DNA of 42,072 nt. Source: Bacillota bacterium (GTDB lineage: Bacteria > Bacillota > Clostridia > Christensenellales > SZUA-584). How positions within the stretch are numbered: the stretch's first letter is position 1; every line of letters starts with the position of its first letter. The DNA lies in contig JAEWWC010000115.1 in NCBI GenBank assembly GCA_023396555.1, forward strand, positions 1 through 42,072, given 5' to 3'. Below, in pieces: positions 7,082 to 15,246 of this stretch. The translations under genes and the position numbers were made by a program. The notes below the pieces were generated by a model. It was given only the letters and a program-made list of their open reading frames with translations, was not told the DNA's origin and did not search any database.

Positions 7082-8515
7082 TCATCCTTTCACGGCCTTG
7101 CGCCTGCCGAATATCTGTCGGCGGAACAGTATCAGATTGATAATGGTGAACAGCACCACGAGCGCAGCCAGAGTCAGCCATGTATTGCCCAAGCTAATCG
7201 GCGCAAAACCCAGCAGCAACAGCATTGGGAAACCGAACACGATCGCCCATAGCTGCTGGTAGATCAGGTTGTTGGCCGCAGGCGTTTCAAACGTTGGGTC
7301 AATCTCTCTTACAAGTATCACGCCGGTGCTGGCAGTACCCGTCAGCATGCCGTACATCGAAAGGAAGGCCTCATCCTCATATGCAGGGAACAGCCTTTTA
7401 GCGATAAACCGCACCTGAAGGAATGTCGCGACAGCGCCTGCCAGACAGACAACAATCAGCGGTATTACGAATTCTCTATGTGTGAAAGCGGACAGGTCAA
7501 TCGCAGCGATGGACGCCACTACCATGATATCAAACATCACGCCGGAGATGCGCGACAGCATGAAATTGTTGATATACTGCCGTTTGATGACGCCATGCTC
7601 CTGCAACCGTCCAAGCACCCGCTTGAATAAAATTGCCAGTACTGTACCGATCAGGAAGTTAAAACCCCATATCAACGGTTTGACGGTACCGATAAGGAAC
7701 TTGTTGCCGGTGCTGTCCAGCCCTAGGGATATCAGCCACATCAACACATAAGCGGCCATATAGGTAAAGAATACGAGGCCAATCTGTACCGTCAGCTTGT
7801 CCAGCGATTCAGACATGGGTATCTCGCCCTTCTTTGTAATATCGTGCGCTGTCAGGTCCTCCATCTCGGCTGCGTCCACGATACCAGGCTTGACACGGCC
7901 CTTGCGCTTCATGATATTTAGGTATATCACACCGCCCAATCCGGCGGACACAAAGCCCATCGCGGCGATGGTAAGTCCAAAGCTGGTGCCATTCTGAAAT
8001 GGCGGATACTCCGTTGCCATCGCGTAAATGTGGCCCCAATTATACGCCTGTCCCGGCCCCTGGCCGTAACCCATCGGCAGCAGCAGTCCGGATGAAGCCC
8101 AGCTGCCCATCGCGTAGAAGAGCCCGATCGTGATGGCAAGACCCAGCAATCCCTGCAGCAAATAAGACGACACGGTGGTAAGACCGGAATTGAATATATC
8201 CCGGCGGGCGTTTTTACTATGCTTCTTGTCGGATACTTTGAGCGCGACCGCTACAAACCCTAAGCCCAACCCGTGGTATGTCAGCGTCTCCATCGTGACA
8301 GTGTTGAACAACGAATAGCCAAATATACCTTCATAAGCAAGATTGCCAAAAAGGATGATGAACCCTCCCAGGACAGCGCTGGGAATGAGCGATTGCCGAA
8401 GAGGCTTGATCAGCCGCCGGAGCATGTTAGCCGTCAGCATACCTACCAGCAGTATTGTCAGTTCGATCATCAGATTCCAGACGCTTAGATCCCAGAAATT
8501 TTGTCCGCTTGTCAT
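7082..8515 (-). CDS. gltS: Sodium/glutamate symporter family protein (GltS-like)
   Basis: 477-residue polytopic membrane protein, slightly longer than classical GltS (about 400). About ten to twelve hydrophobic segments are visible. Typical features are the early LIPSAVLGGFI segment, the glycine-rich region ending GLGGVIYLN, a charged cytoplasmic loop around residues 210-245, and the second-half motif MLTGTASTGVILVRE, which mirrors the inverted-repeat core of the family. It would import glutamate or a related dicarboxylate with Na+. RBS AGGAG lies 6 nt ahead of the ATG. It is probably monocistronic or read through into the small gene at 6618-7046, whose start lies 35 bases downstream. The substrate cannot be decided from sequence. 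Confidence 0.85.
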   Translation of the reverse strand: MTSGQNFWDLSVWNLMIELTILLVGMLTANMLRRLIKPLRQSLIPSAVLGGFIILFGNLAYEGIFGYSLFNTVTMETLTYHGLGLGFVAVALKVSDKKHSKNARRDIFNSGLTTVSSYLLQGLLGLAITIGLFYAMGSWASSGLLLPMGYGQGPGQAYNWGHIYAMATEYPPFQNGTSFGLTIAAMGFVSAGLGGVIYLNIMKRKGRVKPGIVDAAEMEDLTAHDITKKGEIPMSESLDKLTVQIGLVFFTYMAAYVLMWLISLGLDSTGNKFLIGTVKPLIWGFNFLIGTVLAILFKRVLGRLQEHGVIKRQYINNFMLSRISGVMFDIMVVASIAAIDLSAFTHREFVIPLIVVCLAGAVATFLQVRFIAKRLFPAYEDEAFLSMYGMLTGTASTGVILVREIDPTFETPAANNLIYQQLWAIVFGFPMLLLLGFAPISLGNTWLTLAALVVLFTIINLILFRRQIFGRRKAVKG

Positions 8516-8722
8516 GTTTTTCTCCTTTGACGCGATACCGGATGCATTGGATTCAGTTTATCATATCACAGAACAAATATCAGCAAATTGTTCGTAAATA
8601 AAACACTAAACAAACCTCCCCATTTGCTGATTATTCCCAGATAATAAACATTCTGCACATACTTTACGTGAAATTATATAAATAGTCTGGTATTATGAAA
8701 GAAAAACACACGGGAGGTTGCG

Positions 8723-9181
8723 ATGAAAACGTTAATCGTCTATGATTCGGTGTTCGGCAACACGCAGAAACTGGCCGAGGCAATGGCTTCCTCACCAGAT
8801 ATAAAAGCTGTGCGTGCTACGGATGCATCCGGTTTGGCACTTGCGGACTGTGACCGGCTGCTTGTCGGGTCCCCCACGCGTGGTTTCAGGCCCACGCCCG
8901 CAATAACAGAGTGGCTCAGGTCATTGCCTGTTGGCGCTCTGTCAGGCAAACGCGCTGCGGCGTTCGATTCGCGCATTTCGACTGATAAGGTGAAGTCCGG
9001 AGCGCTCAGGCTGATGATGAAAAAGTTCGGTTATGCCGCCCCGGATATCGAAAAGGAACTGAAAAAAAAGGGCGCGGTTATAGCCACACCGCCGGAAGGT
9101 TTTTTTGTGGATGAATCCGAAGGTCCGCTGAGCGAGGGTGAGGAAGCCCGTGCCGCCGCATGGTTACAAAAAATGATCTGA
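8723..9181 (+). CDS. Flavodoxin-like protein
   Basis: 152 residues with the flavodoxin fold signature at the N terminus: strand KTLIVYDSVFGNTQKLAEAM, where the T/S-x-x-G-N-T loop binds FMN phosphate. A second loop GSPTRGFRPT (about 53-62) corresponds to the isoalloxazine-contacting loop. Length fits a short-chain flavodoxin or FMN-binding domain. RBS GGGAGG is 5 nt before the ATG. It stands alone between gltS (divergent) and the decayed lipoprotein gene. It is likely an electron carrier or a flavodoxin-like regulator; the partner is unknown. Confidence 0.85.
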   Translation: MKTLIVYDSVFGNTQKLAEAMASSPDIKAVRATDASGLALADCDRLLVGSPTRGFRPTPAITEWLRSLPVGALSGKRAAAFDSRISTDKVKSGALRLMMKKFGYAAPDIEKELKKKGAVIATPPEGFFVDESEGPLSEGEEARAAAWLQKMI

Positions 9182-9300
9182 CCCATGCACAAGTTAGTAA
9201 AATAAGCATCCCCCCATATTGATTCATTCATATGCGAGGTATACAATCGGCATATAAACACGCATAAAATTATTTACTGTATAGCTATCGGGAGGCTGTC

Positions 9301-9920
9301 ATGAGAAAAACGATATTCCTGATAATCTGTCTGATTATGCTGGCCGTACTGATCGGCTGCGAAACGTCGGCAAATCTGCCGGACAAAGGCACCGGCAAGT
9401 GGGGCACAGATGAAACAACCATGACCGAACAGCCGCCGGACCTATCACCCGATGAGACACCTACCGGAACTGTATCCGAGCAGCCCACCTTGGCCGCAAC
9501 ACCTTAGCCTACGCCCGTAGGAACCTCCTCTGCTCAGCCCGAAGGCCCGTCCGTATTCCAGCTATGCACATATGGTTTCATACGACCCGGCCCGCGGCCT
9601 GGCAGACTCGACTATTTTAATTGCTTCAGGGCGCCGATGCGGTGAAATGGTGATGGCGCACGAAAGTTATGGACGCCGAAGCCGAGGTGGACGGCTACGC
9701 GGACAGCGAATTCATTGAAAAGAATACCAGCAACCAGCTGCGCACCATCGATCTGGACGTTATACCCATAACACTGATGTTCGATCCTGACACCGGCGAC
9801 ATGCTGGAGGCAGATCATCCGCTAAAGGGCTCGCTGGTCGATCTGTACAAACTGTATGAGCTGGGCCACGATTTTGTGCTGAATAACTTCTTCTATTGGA
9901 TCGGGACCAAAAACGGTTAG
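9301..9920 (+). pseudogene. Decayed lipoprotein gene (premature stop plus frameshifts)
   Basis: It begins with an intact lipoprotein signal (MRKTIFLIICLIMLAVLIGC, lipobox LIGC) and a Pro/Thr/Glu-rich linker, then hits TAG at 9505. The linker sense continues in frame past it (PTPVGTSSAQPEGPSV). After that, coherent protein sequence moves between frames: SYAHMVSYDPARGLAD in frame 2, LDYF in frame 1, then QGADAVKW followed by an in-frame TGA and MDAEAEVDGYADSEFIEKN in frame 3, ending at 9920. The recoverable C-terminal domain (residues ADSEFIEKNTSNQLRTIDLD and onwards) resembles extracytoplasmic domains seen in clostridial lipoproteins. At least two indels and two stops make this a pseudogene rather than a sequencing slip. 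Promoter and RBS (GGGAGG) remain. Confidence 0.75.
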
Positions 9921-9978
9921 GTGGTATCCGTGGAACAGGTTTATTGGCCGTGATGCAGCACCGAAAATGATTTTCATT

Positions 9979-10004
9979 AAAGAGGCTGTAAAGTCTCTTT
10001 TGTT
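9979..10004. terminator. Terminator between the decayed lipoprotein gene and the PIG-V-like gene
   Basis: Stem AAAGAGGC / GTCTCTTT (8 bp with one G-U) with loop TGTAAA, followed on the plus strand by TGTTT. It lies between two converging transcription units and can act on both. Confidence 0.55.
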
Positions 10005-10007
10005 TGG

Positions 10008-11255
10008 TCAAAAAACCAGCCATCCCATTGAAAAGGCATAGGCATAAACCGGCGTCAGCAGCGCAAACAGTACCGTCAGCGCAATATCCGCCCAGCGGCG
10101 GCGGGTCAGCAGCGCCAGCGCCGGATACAACACCGCGAGCCCCATATAATACCGGAAACCGGACAGCAGCCAAGTGGGCGCGAATATTACGAACAGGTAC
10201 ACGATAGCGTAGGAGCTGTACGATACGCGCAGCTTTTTCGCCATTACCGGCAACGTAATACCTCCTAATAGCAACACGGCGAACTGGCTGCCCCACAGCA
10301 GCAGCTTGTCTTTAAGCTCCCAGCTGCCACCCGTCAGCTCGCCGAAGGTGACACCCAGCGAGTTTGCATAGCTGCCGAAGCTCTGACTCCACTTATCGCT
10401 CTGCATTTTAAGGAACAGAAACGCGTCGCCCGTCAACGCGTGGTTCATCAACAGATAAGCTGCCGTCCCCAACGGTATCAACAGCATTACGGGCGCGTGC
10501 ACAGCCAGACGTTTCAGCTTCTCCCCCGCGCTTTGCCGCCACAGCGGCGGCGTCAGGCTGTACGCGCTGAGCATCTCCAGTGCTACTGGTATGGCGAGCA
10601 GCACGCCCGTACTGCGCGTGAGCGCGGCGAGACCGGCCAATGCACAGGCCGCTGTGAAACGTCCAATGCGGGCGTAATAAAGGCAGGCAAAGGACAACAG
10701 CAGGAACAGGGATTCGGAGAATGGCGCGCCCAGAAACACCGTAACGGGAAACAGCAGCAGGTACTTGACTGCCCGGCGCGCCGTGCGACTGTCCGCGTCC
10801 AGCAGCGTCAGCTTATACAGAAAGACGCAGGCTCCACCCAAACTCAGCCAGGACACCGCGAGCGCTGCAACATGTTCGCTGGAAGAAATGAACTTTAACA
10901 TCCATATCGCAGCAGGATACAGCGGGAAAAACACAATGCGTATCCAGCCGTCCTGCACGTCGAAATACCCTTGCGTGGCGATGCGTAGATACTGCAGCGC
11001 GTCCCAACGGCTCCACGTTTCCGTAAGTGGGCTGCCGAAGCCGGACGCATGCGTTGCACCGAAGCACAGCACCAGCAGCACAATGCGTGATGCTGCCGCC
11101 ACCGACATGATGATCAGCACCGTTTTGATCCCCAGCTTGACCGGTGTCCTCGCGCCATCACCGCAGCCCCGAGCGAAACGGAGCACCGCCATTACGGCGG
11201 CAGAGCCAAAGGCCGCGATATAGATTATGGTAAATATAACGTCCGATAAGCTCAT
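10008..11255 (-). CDS. PIG-V-like (GT-C) membrane mannosyltransferase
   Basis: 415 residues with about ten hydrophobic helices. The first extracytoplasmic loop has the GT-C/PIG-V hallmark: WDALQYLRIATQGY at about residues 84-97, then FFPLYP about 17 residues later. These residues, with the Asp after Trp, match the lipid-phosphate-sugar binding loop. It probably transfers a sugar (mannose in eukaryotic PIG-V) from a polyprenyl-phosphate donor to an acceptor outside the membrane. Ends FSMGWLVF near the terminator at 9979. A 34-residue membrane peptide is encoded 46 bases upstream on the same strand and may be co-transcribed. Confidence 0.8.
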   Translation of the reverse strand: MSLSDVIFTIIYIAAFGSAAVMAVLRFARGCGDGARTPVKLGIKTVLIIMSVAAASRIVLLVLCFGATHASGFGSPLTETWSRWDALQYLRIATQGYFDVQDGWIRIVFFPLYPAAIWMLKFISSSEHVAALAVSWLSLGGACVFLYKLTLLDADSRTARRAVKYLLLFPVTVFLGAPFSESLFLLLSFACLYYARIGRFTAACALAGLAALTRSTGVLLAIPVALEMLSAYSLTPPLWRQSAGEKLKRLAVHAPVMLLIPLGTAAYLLMNHALTGDAFLFLKMQSDKWSQSFGSYANSLGVTFGELTGGSWELKDKLLLWGSQFAVLLLGGITLPVMAKKLRVSYSSYAIVYLFVIFAPTWLLSGFRYYMGLAVLYPALALLTRRRWADIALTVLFALLTPVYAYAFSMGWLVF

Positions 11256-11301
11256 ACCCGATCAATCCTACCGTCTCCCGCAGCTGACACCCTGCTGCGC
11301 G

Positions 11302-11406
11302 TCACTGATTTGCAATGTATGGAAGCAAAAAGAATAGCATCATCAGCAAAGCCATAATAACGGCGAGCACAATGCCGAATACTCTCGAACTTTTCTTTGT
11401 TTTCAT
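11302..11406 (-). CDS. 34-residue single-pass membrane peptide
   Basis: A short ORF that is easily missed. It starts at the ATG of 11404-11406 with a perfect GGAGG five bases upstream and ends with TGA at 11302-11304. The N terminus is basic (MKTKKSSR), residues 9-30 are strongly hydrophobic (VFGIVLAVIMALLMMLFFLL), and it ends PYIANQ. Topology would be N-in with one helix. It lies 46 bases ahead of the PIG-V-like glycosyltransferase in the same direction and could be a small subunit or modulator of it (inference). It is not recognised as a named family. Confidence 0.65.
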   Translation of the reverse strand: MKTKKSSRVFGIVLAVIMALLMMLFFLLPYIANQ

Positions 11407-11475
11407 GAAAACCTCCGATTAACGCGGTTATATAAATATCTTTGACATTATACACAACTATAAGACAATAATCAA

Positions 11476-11505
11476 AGCGCCGCAATGGAAAACCTCTGCG
11501 GCGCT
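11476..11505 (-). terminator. Terminator of the zinc-ribbon repeat protein gene
   Basis: Perfect 9-bp GC-rich stem AGCGCCGCA / TGCGGCGCT with a 12-nt loop, followed on the minus strand by TTTGATTATTG. It lies 30 bases after the stop of the gene at 11536. Confidence 0.75.
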
Positions 11506-11535
11506 CTGTGTAACAGTATATAAGCTAAAATGTCG

Positions 11536-12849
11536 TTAGAAGCTGTCCAGCGTTTCGGGCAGGCTGTTGATGTTGCCTTCACCCTCCTGTAACAGCAGCG
11601 ATATCGTATAGATATATTTGGTTGACAAGGATGTCAGCTCACCGTCTTCAAATATCAGCAGTTCATAAACGGCATCATCGCCGAAAAGCTCCTTATCACC
11701 GAACCAGTCTGTGCCGTAGGCGGCCTTGAAGCGGTACTTCCCTTTGGGCAGTTTGACTTTGGCCTTGCTGTTTTTGGCGACAAATATGGTGGACACCAGC
11801 TTATTGTCCTCAGAATAGATCTTCAGGAAGACTGAGCGTGACTGGTCCCCTACCTTAAAGGTGACGGAAACATTCTTGCCGAAATCCGGGTTGTGATACT
11901 GCTCCCCGTTTTTCGGCGGATTCTGTACGCAGGCGAGACAGCGGTCCGCCGAGTCCTTGAAATCGACAAGGCTGGAGAACCCCAAAAACGCGGTATAGAA
12001 ATTGCCTTCATTGAACGCCACGTCCGCCGCAATATAGTCGATATTGTGCTGGCACTGCAAAGCCAGGTCCGATGCATCCGAGTAGTACCCAAGCGCAGTA
12101 AATGCCGTCAGCGCCGCTTCGTAATTCTCCGAATTCATCAGCGCTGTCGCCGCGTCATAGTCTATACGATTCTGGCACTCCGTAGCCAGGTCTGCCGAAT
12201 CCAAAAAGCTGCCCAGTGTGGTAAACGCATCCCGCGCTTCTTCGTTGCTGCCCGCGTCCATCAGCGTCACAGCAGCGTTATAATCCAGTGTGTTCTGGCA
12301 TTCAGTTGACAGTTCAGTTGCATCCTCGAAGCTGCCCAGCGATTTGAACGCATCCCGGGCTTTCTCGAAATCGCCCGCGTCCTTCAGCGCCATAGCAGCG
12401 TTGTAATCCATCGTATTCTGGCATTCCTCAGCCATGTCGGATGATTCCCGGTATTCCCCCAGTTCAATGAATTCCGCTTTGGCTTCATCAAAGGCCCCAC
12501 TGTCCATCATCGCGAACGCCGCTTCATAGCGTTCGGAACGCGCCTTTTCGATCAATAAGGGTATCAGCACAGCGGCCGCCACCACCAGCACGCTGCCGGC
12601 GATGATCAGTATCGTCCGCAGCTTCCCACTGCTCTGTTTCGGCTTATTTGCCCTGTGCCTGTTATCATCTGTGTAATACAGCGTCGGCGGCGCATACATG
12701 CCGCTCTGCTCTGCACCGGAAGACGGTACCGGCATATCACCTGACTGGCCGGGGGGCGGGATAACATTCTCAGAGGCGACAGGCGTTCCGCATTGGTTGC
12801 AGAATTTTTCACCATCAGGTATCTGGTTTCCGCATTTACGACAAAACAT
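11536..12849 (-). CDS. Zinc-ribbon, membrane-anchored protein with five TPR-like repeats
   Basis: 437 residues. Residues 3-20 are a zinc ribbon (CxxC-x10-CxxC: FCRKCGNQIPDGEKFCNQCG). A Pro/Ser-rich linker follows, then one membrane helix at about 79-100, after which the chain is extracytoplasmic. Residues 108-310 contain five 41-residue repeats with consensus YxAAxALxDxGxxEEAxxAFxxLGxFxDSxDLxxECQNxxD, helical hairpins of TPR type. Residues ~325-420 look like a beta-sandwich with KLPKGKYRFKAAYGTDWFG. RBS AAGGAGG is before the ATG. Proteins of this build are common in Clostridia and of unknown role; envelope stress sensing or scaffolding is a guess. It is monocistronic with a strong terminator. 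Confidence 0.8.
   Translation of the reverse strand: MFCRKCGNQIPDGEKFCNQCGTPVASENVIPPPGQSGDMPVPSSGAEQSGMYAPPTLYYTDDNRHRANKPKQSSGKLRTILIIAGSVLVVAAAVLIPLLIEKARSERYEAAFAMMDSGAFDEAKAEFIELGEYRESSDMAEECQNTMDYNAAMALKDAGDFEKARDAFKSLGSFEDATELSTECQNTLDYNAAVTLMDAGSNEEARDAFTTLGSFLDSADLATECQNRIDYDAATALMNSENYEAALTAFTALGYYSDASDLALQCQHNIDYIAADVAFNEGNFYTAFLGFSSLVDFKDSADRCLACVQNPPKNGEQYHNPDFGKNVSVTFKVGDQSRSVFLKIYSEDNKLVSTIFVAKNSKAKVKLPKGKYRFKAAYGTDWFGDKELFGDDAVYELLIFEDGELTSLSTKYIYTISLLLQEGEGNINSLPETLDSF
11920..12528 (-). repeat. Five in-frame tandem repeats of about 123 bp
   Basis: These encode the 41-residue repeats in the zinc-ribbon protein. Each unit ends with a conserved ECQN(x)xD-Y block (QCQHNIDY in the fourth). 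The repeats are diverged at DNA level, so they are old, not a recent expansion. Confidence 0.8.
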
Positions 12850-13102
12850 TGGGAGCCCTCCTTAATTAATGCTGTCTGGAACCCGGCGTTTAAGCCGCAG
12901 AACAAACAGACGGATATTAATAAACAGGCTTTTTCATAACATTTCCACTTATTTATACGCATCTCCGCGCCGGCATTTTCATGTTTTCAGGGCTTTATAT
13001 TCTGACATGACCGCCAATACACAAGCGAAATACTGACAGTTAAATCATACCACAGTGTTTTGTTAAAATCTATCTGTTTTTGTAAAATTCGCGCGAAACC
13101 AA

Positions 13103-13124
13103 AAAGCTGCTCGAAAGCAGCTTT
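13103..13124 (-). terminator. Terminator of the CoA-transferase gene
   Basis: Perfect 9-bp stem AAAGCTGCT / AGCAGCTTT with a CGAA tetraloop, followed on the minus strand by TTGGTTTC after the T-run. It lies 18 bases past the stop at 13142. Confidence 0.8.
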
Positions 13125-13141
13125 GAAAAATGAAGGCTCTG

Positions 13142-14683
13142 TTATTTGATGACGCCCGGCCTTATTTTGGGAGTGAAATCCAGCTGGTCCAGTATATCCT
13201 TTTGTATGTCGATACCATCGTACACCTCAGCCAGTTCCAATCCTTCCTCTCCTAAAGCGAACACGCAGCGCTCGGTGACATACAGCACGTTCTGGCCACG
13301 CATGCGCGCATGCTTCGCTGAAAAGCTGATCGCCTCGATCTCCGGCTTGAATTTGGGCTTTTTACCCTCATGGACAATGCATACGCCATCTTCCCCGCAC
13401 TTCACCTCAAGGCCGATGGCGGTAAAGGTCATGCAGAACACAACGCTCTGCGTGGCCGTAGTGATGTTGGCAAAACCGCCTATGCCCGCAAAGCGTCCGC
13501 CCATCACATGTGCGTTCACATTGCCGAACCTGTCCACCTCATAGCCACCCATAAAGCACGTCCGAATGCCGCCGCCGTCATAGAAGTCAAACTGCTGCGC
13601 CATATCTGTAATGATATCCGCACCGATGGTTGCCCCGAACGCGATACCGGGCGCAGGCAACCCGCCGATACCTCCCGATTCCACAGTGAGTGAAATCTTC
13701 TCGAGTATTCCGCTTTTGGACGCATAGCGCCCCACCATCTCCGGTATGCCAATTCCGATGTTGACGACGCTGTTCGCATGCAGTTCCTGAGCGGCGCGTT
13801 CGCCGATCACTTCGTGCGAAACCTGCGTGTCTTCATGACGACCGCGCTTTCCGGATAGCTTCATGCGCCCCATCCAGTAGTTCATATGGCTGGGCGGCAC
13901 GTGTATATCGCCCGATAACGTCGGATTGTATATTTCGTCCAGAAACTGCTTCTGTTCGGGACACACCACCACGGCGTCCACCAGCACGCCCGGCACGATG
14001 ACGTTGCGGGGGCGCGAAAACTCGTGGCTTACGCGCTCTACCTGCATGATCACGATGCCGCCGTTAGCTTTGGTGGCCTGCGCGGTCGCCAAAGCATCTA
14101 TGGAGACGCATTCCTTTTCAAATGTGATGTTACCGTTCGGGTCTACCGTGGTGCCCCGCATCAGCGCTACGTTTATCTTCGGCGTCTTGTAATACAGATA
14201 TTCCTTTCCTTCCAGCTCCACGACGGAGACGAGCTTTTGCGTCGAGCGCGCGTTGAGGCCTGGCCCGTCCACGCGCGGGTCCACAAACAGCCCGAGACCC
14301 ACCTCGCTTAAGTATCCATCCTTCCGCGACGCCGCCGCGCGCAGCGTATGCGACAGCACACCAAGGGGCATGTTGTAAGCTTCTATCTCGCCACTGTGCG
14401 CCATCCGCACCACCGCCGGCATGCTCCCGAAATGCCCCGCAACCACACATTTCACAGCGCCTGCCGCGATATACGGGTCCGCGTATCTGTGTTCGTCCCA
14501 ACCGCCAAATCCTGAGGCGCAAAAAATGGTTAAATCTTTGGGATGGCCAGTTTCCTTGAAGCGCCTGAAAATCGCTTCATGAAGCGCTTCCGGATTGCCC
14601 AGCGTCAGAAATGAATTGATGCAGATGGTATCGCCGTCACGCAATAATGCCGCGGCTTCATCCGCGCTTATAATCTGAAACAT
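13142..14683 (-). CDS. Acyl-CoA:acetate/propionate CoA-transferase (Pct/YdiF type)
   Basis: 513-residue family I CoA-transferase with both halves fused, as in propionate CoA-transferase and E. coli YdiF. The catalytic glutamate that forms the acyl-CoA thioester is E335 in SLTVESGGIGG. The oxyanion-hole region is the Gly-rich GFGG near residue 58-61. The C-terminal half carries GGFANIT and the FxPxI ending. It exchanges CoA between short-chain acids such as acetate, propionate, butyrate or lactate, consistent with fermentation. It starts at an ATG about 50 bases after a strong promoter and ends at a clear terminator, so it is a single-gene unit. Exact acid specificity is not readable. Confidence 0.9.
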   Translation of the reverse strand: MFQIISADEAAALLRDGDTICINSFLTLGNPEALHEAIFRRFKETGHPKDLTIFCASGFGGWDEHRYADPYIAAGAVKCVVAGHFGSMPAVVRMAHSGEIEAYNMPLGVLSHTLRAAASRKDGYLSEVGLGLFVDPRVDGPGLNARSTQKLVSVVELEGKEYLYYKTPKINVALMRGTTVDPNGNITFEKECVSIDALATAQATKANGGIVIMQVERVSHEFSRPRNVIVPGVLVDAVVVCPEQKQFLDEIYNPTLSGDIHVPPSHMNYWMGRMKLSGKRGRHEDTQVSHEVIGERAAQELHANSVVNIGIGIPEMVGRYASKSGILEKISLTVESGGIGGLPAPGIAFGATIGADIITDMAQQFDFYDGGGIRTCFMGGYEVDRFGNVNAHVMGGRFAGIGGFANITTATQSVVFCMTFTAIGLEVKCGEDGVCIVHEGKKPKFKPEIEAISFSAKHARMRGQNVLYVTERCVFALGEEGLELAEVYDGIDIQKDILDQLDFTPKIRPGVIK

Positions 14684-14732
14684 ACATTAAGGCTCCTTTA
14701 TCTTGATACCGTCTTTTATCATTAATAAAGTT

Positions 14733-14761
14733 ATTATAGATTATTATTGCGGCGGCGGCAA
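14733..14761 (-). promoter_or_regulatory. Sigma-A promoter of the CoA-transferase gene
   Basis: On the minus strand: -35 TTGCCG (14756-14761), 17-nt spacer, perfect -10 TATAAT (14733-14738), about 50 bases upstream of the start codon. Confidence 0.65.
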
Positions 14762-14803
14762 TAAGAAGGACTTGTAAAATGAGATAACTTGCTCAGAAAA
14801 AGA

Positions 14804-14828
14804 CCCCGCGCCATATATGGCTTCGGGG
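14804..14828 (-). terminator. Terminator of the small lipoprotein gene
   Basis: Stem CCCCG / CGGGG with an inner GCCA-TATA-TGGC hairpin. On the minus strand it is followed by GTCTTTTTCTG, a good U-tract. Confidence 0.75.
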
Positions 14829-14869
14829 CCCTTTTGAAAGCTTTATGCTCCTCTTTTTTGCTGCCTCAG

Positions 14870-15166
14870 CTATTTGCTGGCAGCCGGTGATGTTGTCGGC
14901 AGGTTTGCGCCCGGGCTGACAGTAACACCGGCTCCTGGTGATACTCCAGCACCCGGTGAAACCGTTACGCTCGGAGATACAGTCACAACCGGCGAAACGA
15001 TGGCGCCTGGCGAGTTTGTGACACCAGGAACGACACCCGTTGGTGTTGCCGGAAACAACGTCGCTGTGGGACCCACTGTATTGCCCGGCGTATTGTTTCT
15101 TGTGCAGCCTAACATCATAACGGCCAGCAGGACCACTAAGATTGTTACAATCAACAGTCTCTTCAT
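14870..15166 (-). CDS. Small Pro/Thr/Ser-rich lipoprotein
   Basis: 98 residues. The N terminus is a lipoprotein signal (basic MKR, hydrophobic VTILVVLLAVMML, lipobox MLGC with Cys21). The rest is low-complexity, made of short VSPG/VTVSP-like units rich in Pro, Thr, Ser, Val and Gly, with no globular domain. A good AAAGGAGGCGG RBS precedes the ATG and a terminator follows, supporting a real gene. The mature part looks like a linker without a head domain, so it may be a surface spacer or a remnant of a larger lipoprotein. The linker resembles that of the decayed lipoprotein at 9301. Confidence 0.7.
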   Translation of the reverse strand: MKRLLIVTILVVLLAVMMLGCTRNNTPGNTVGPTATLFPATPTGVVPGVTNSPGAIVSPVVTVSPSVTVSPGAGVSPGAGVTVSPGANLPTTSPAASK

Positions 15167-15246
15167 TTAATCCGCCTCCTTTTGCATTTATTTTTCACTA
15201 TTGAAGACGTAATTATGAAGAAAGAACAATGTCAAAATAATCAAAA

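Noticed and set aside
9301..9507. The 68-residue lipoprotein as a complete gene
   Set aside because: The linker continues in frame after the stop and homologous-looking domain pieces follow in other frames, so it is the start of a broken gene.
11302..11485. A 77-codon minus-strand frame overlapping the 34-residue peptide
   Set aside because: It is in a different frame with no RBS; the 34-residue frame has a perfect RBS and a membrane-helix pattern.
14874..15170. A 98-codon plus-strand frame exactly antisense to the small lipoprotein gene
   Set aside because: The low-complexity Pro/Thr/Val repeats read open in both directions; only the minus strand has a signal peptide, lipobox, RBS and terminator.
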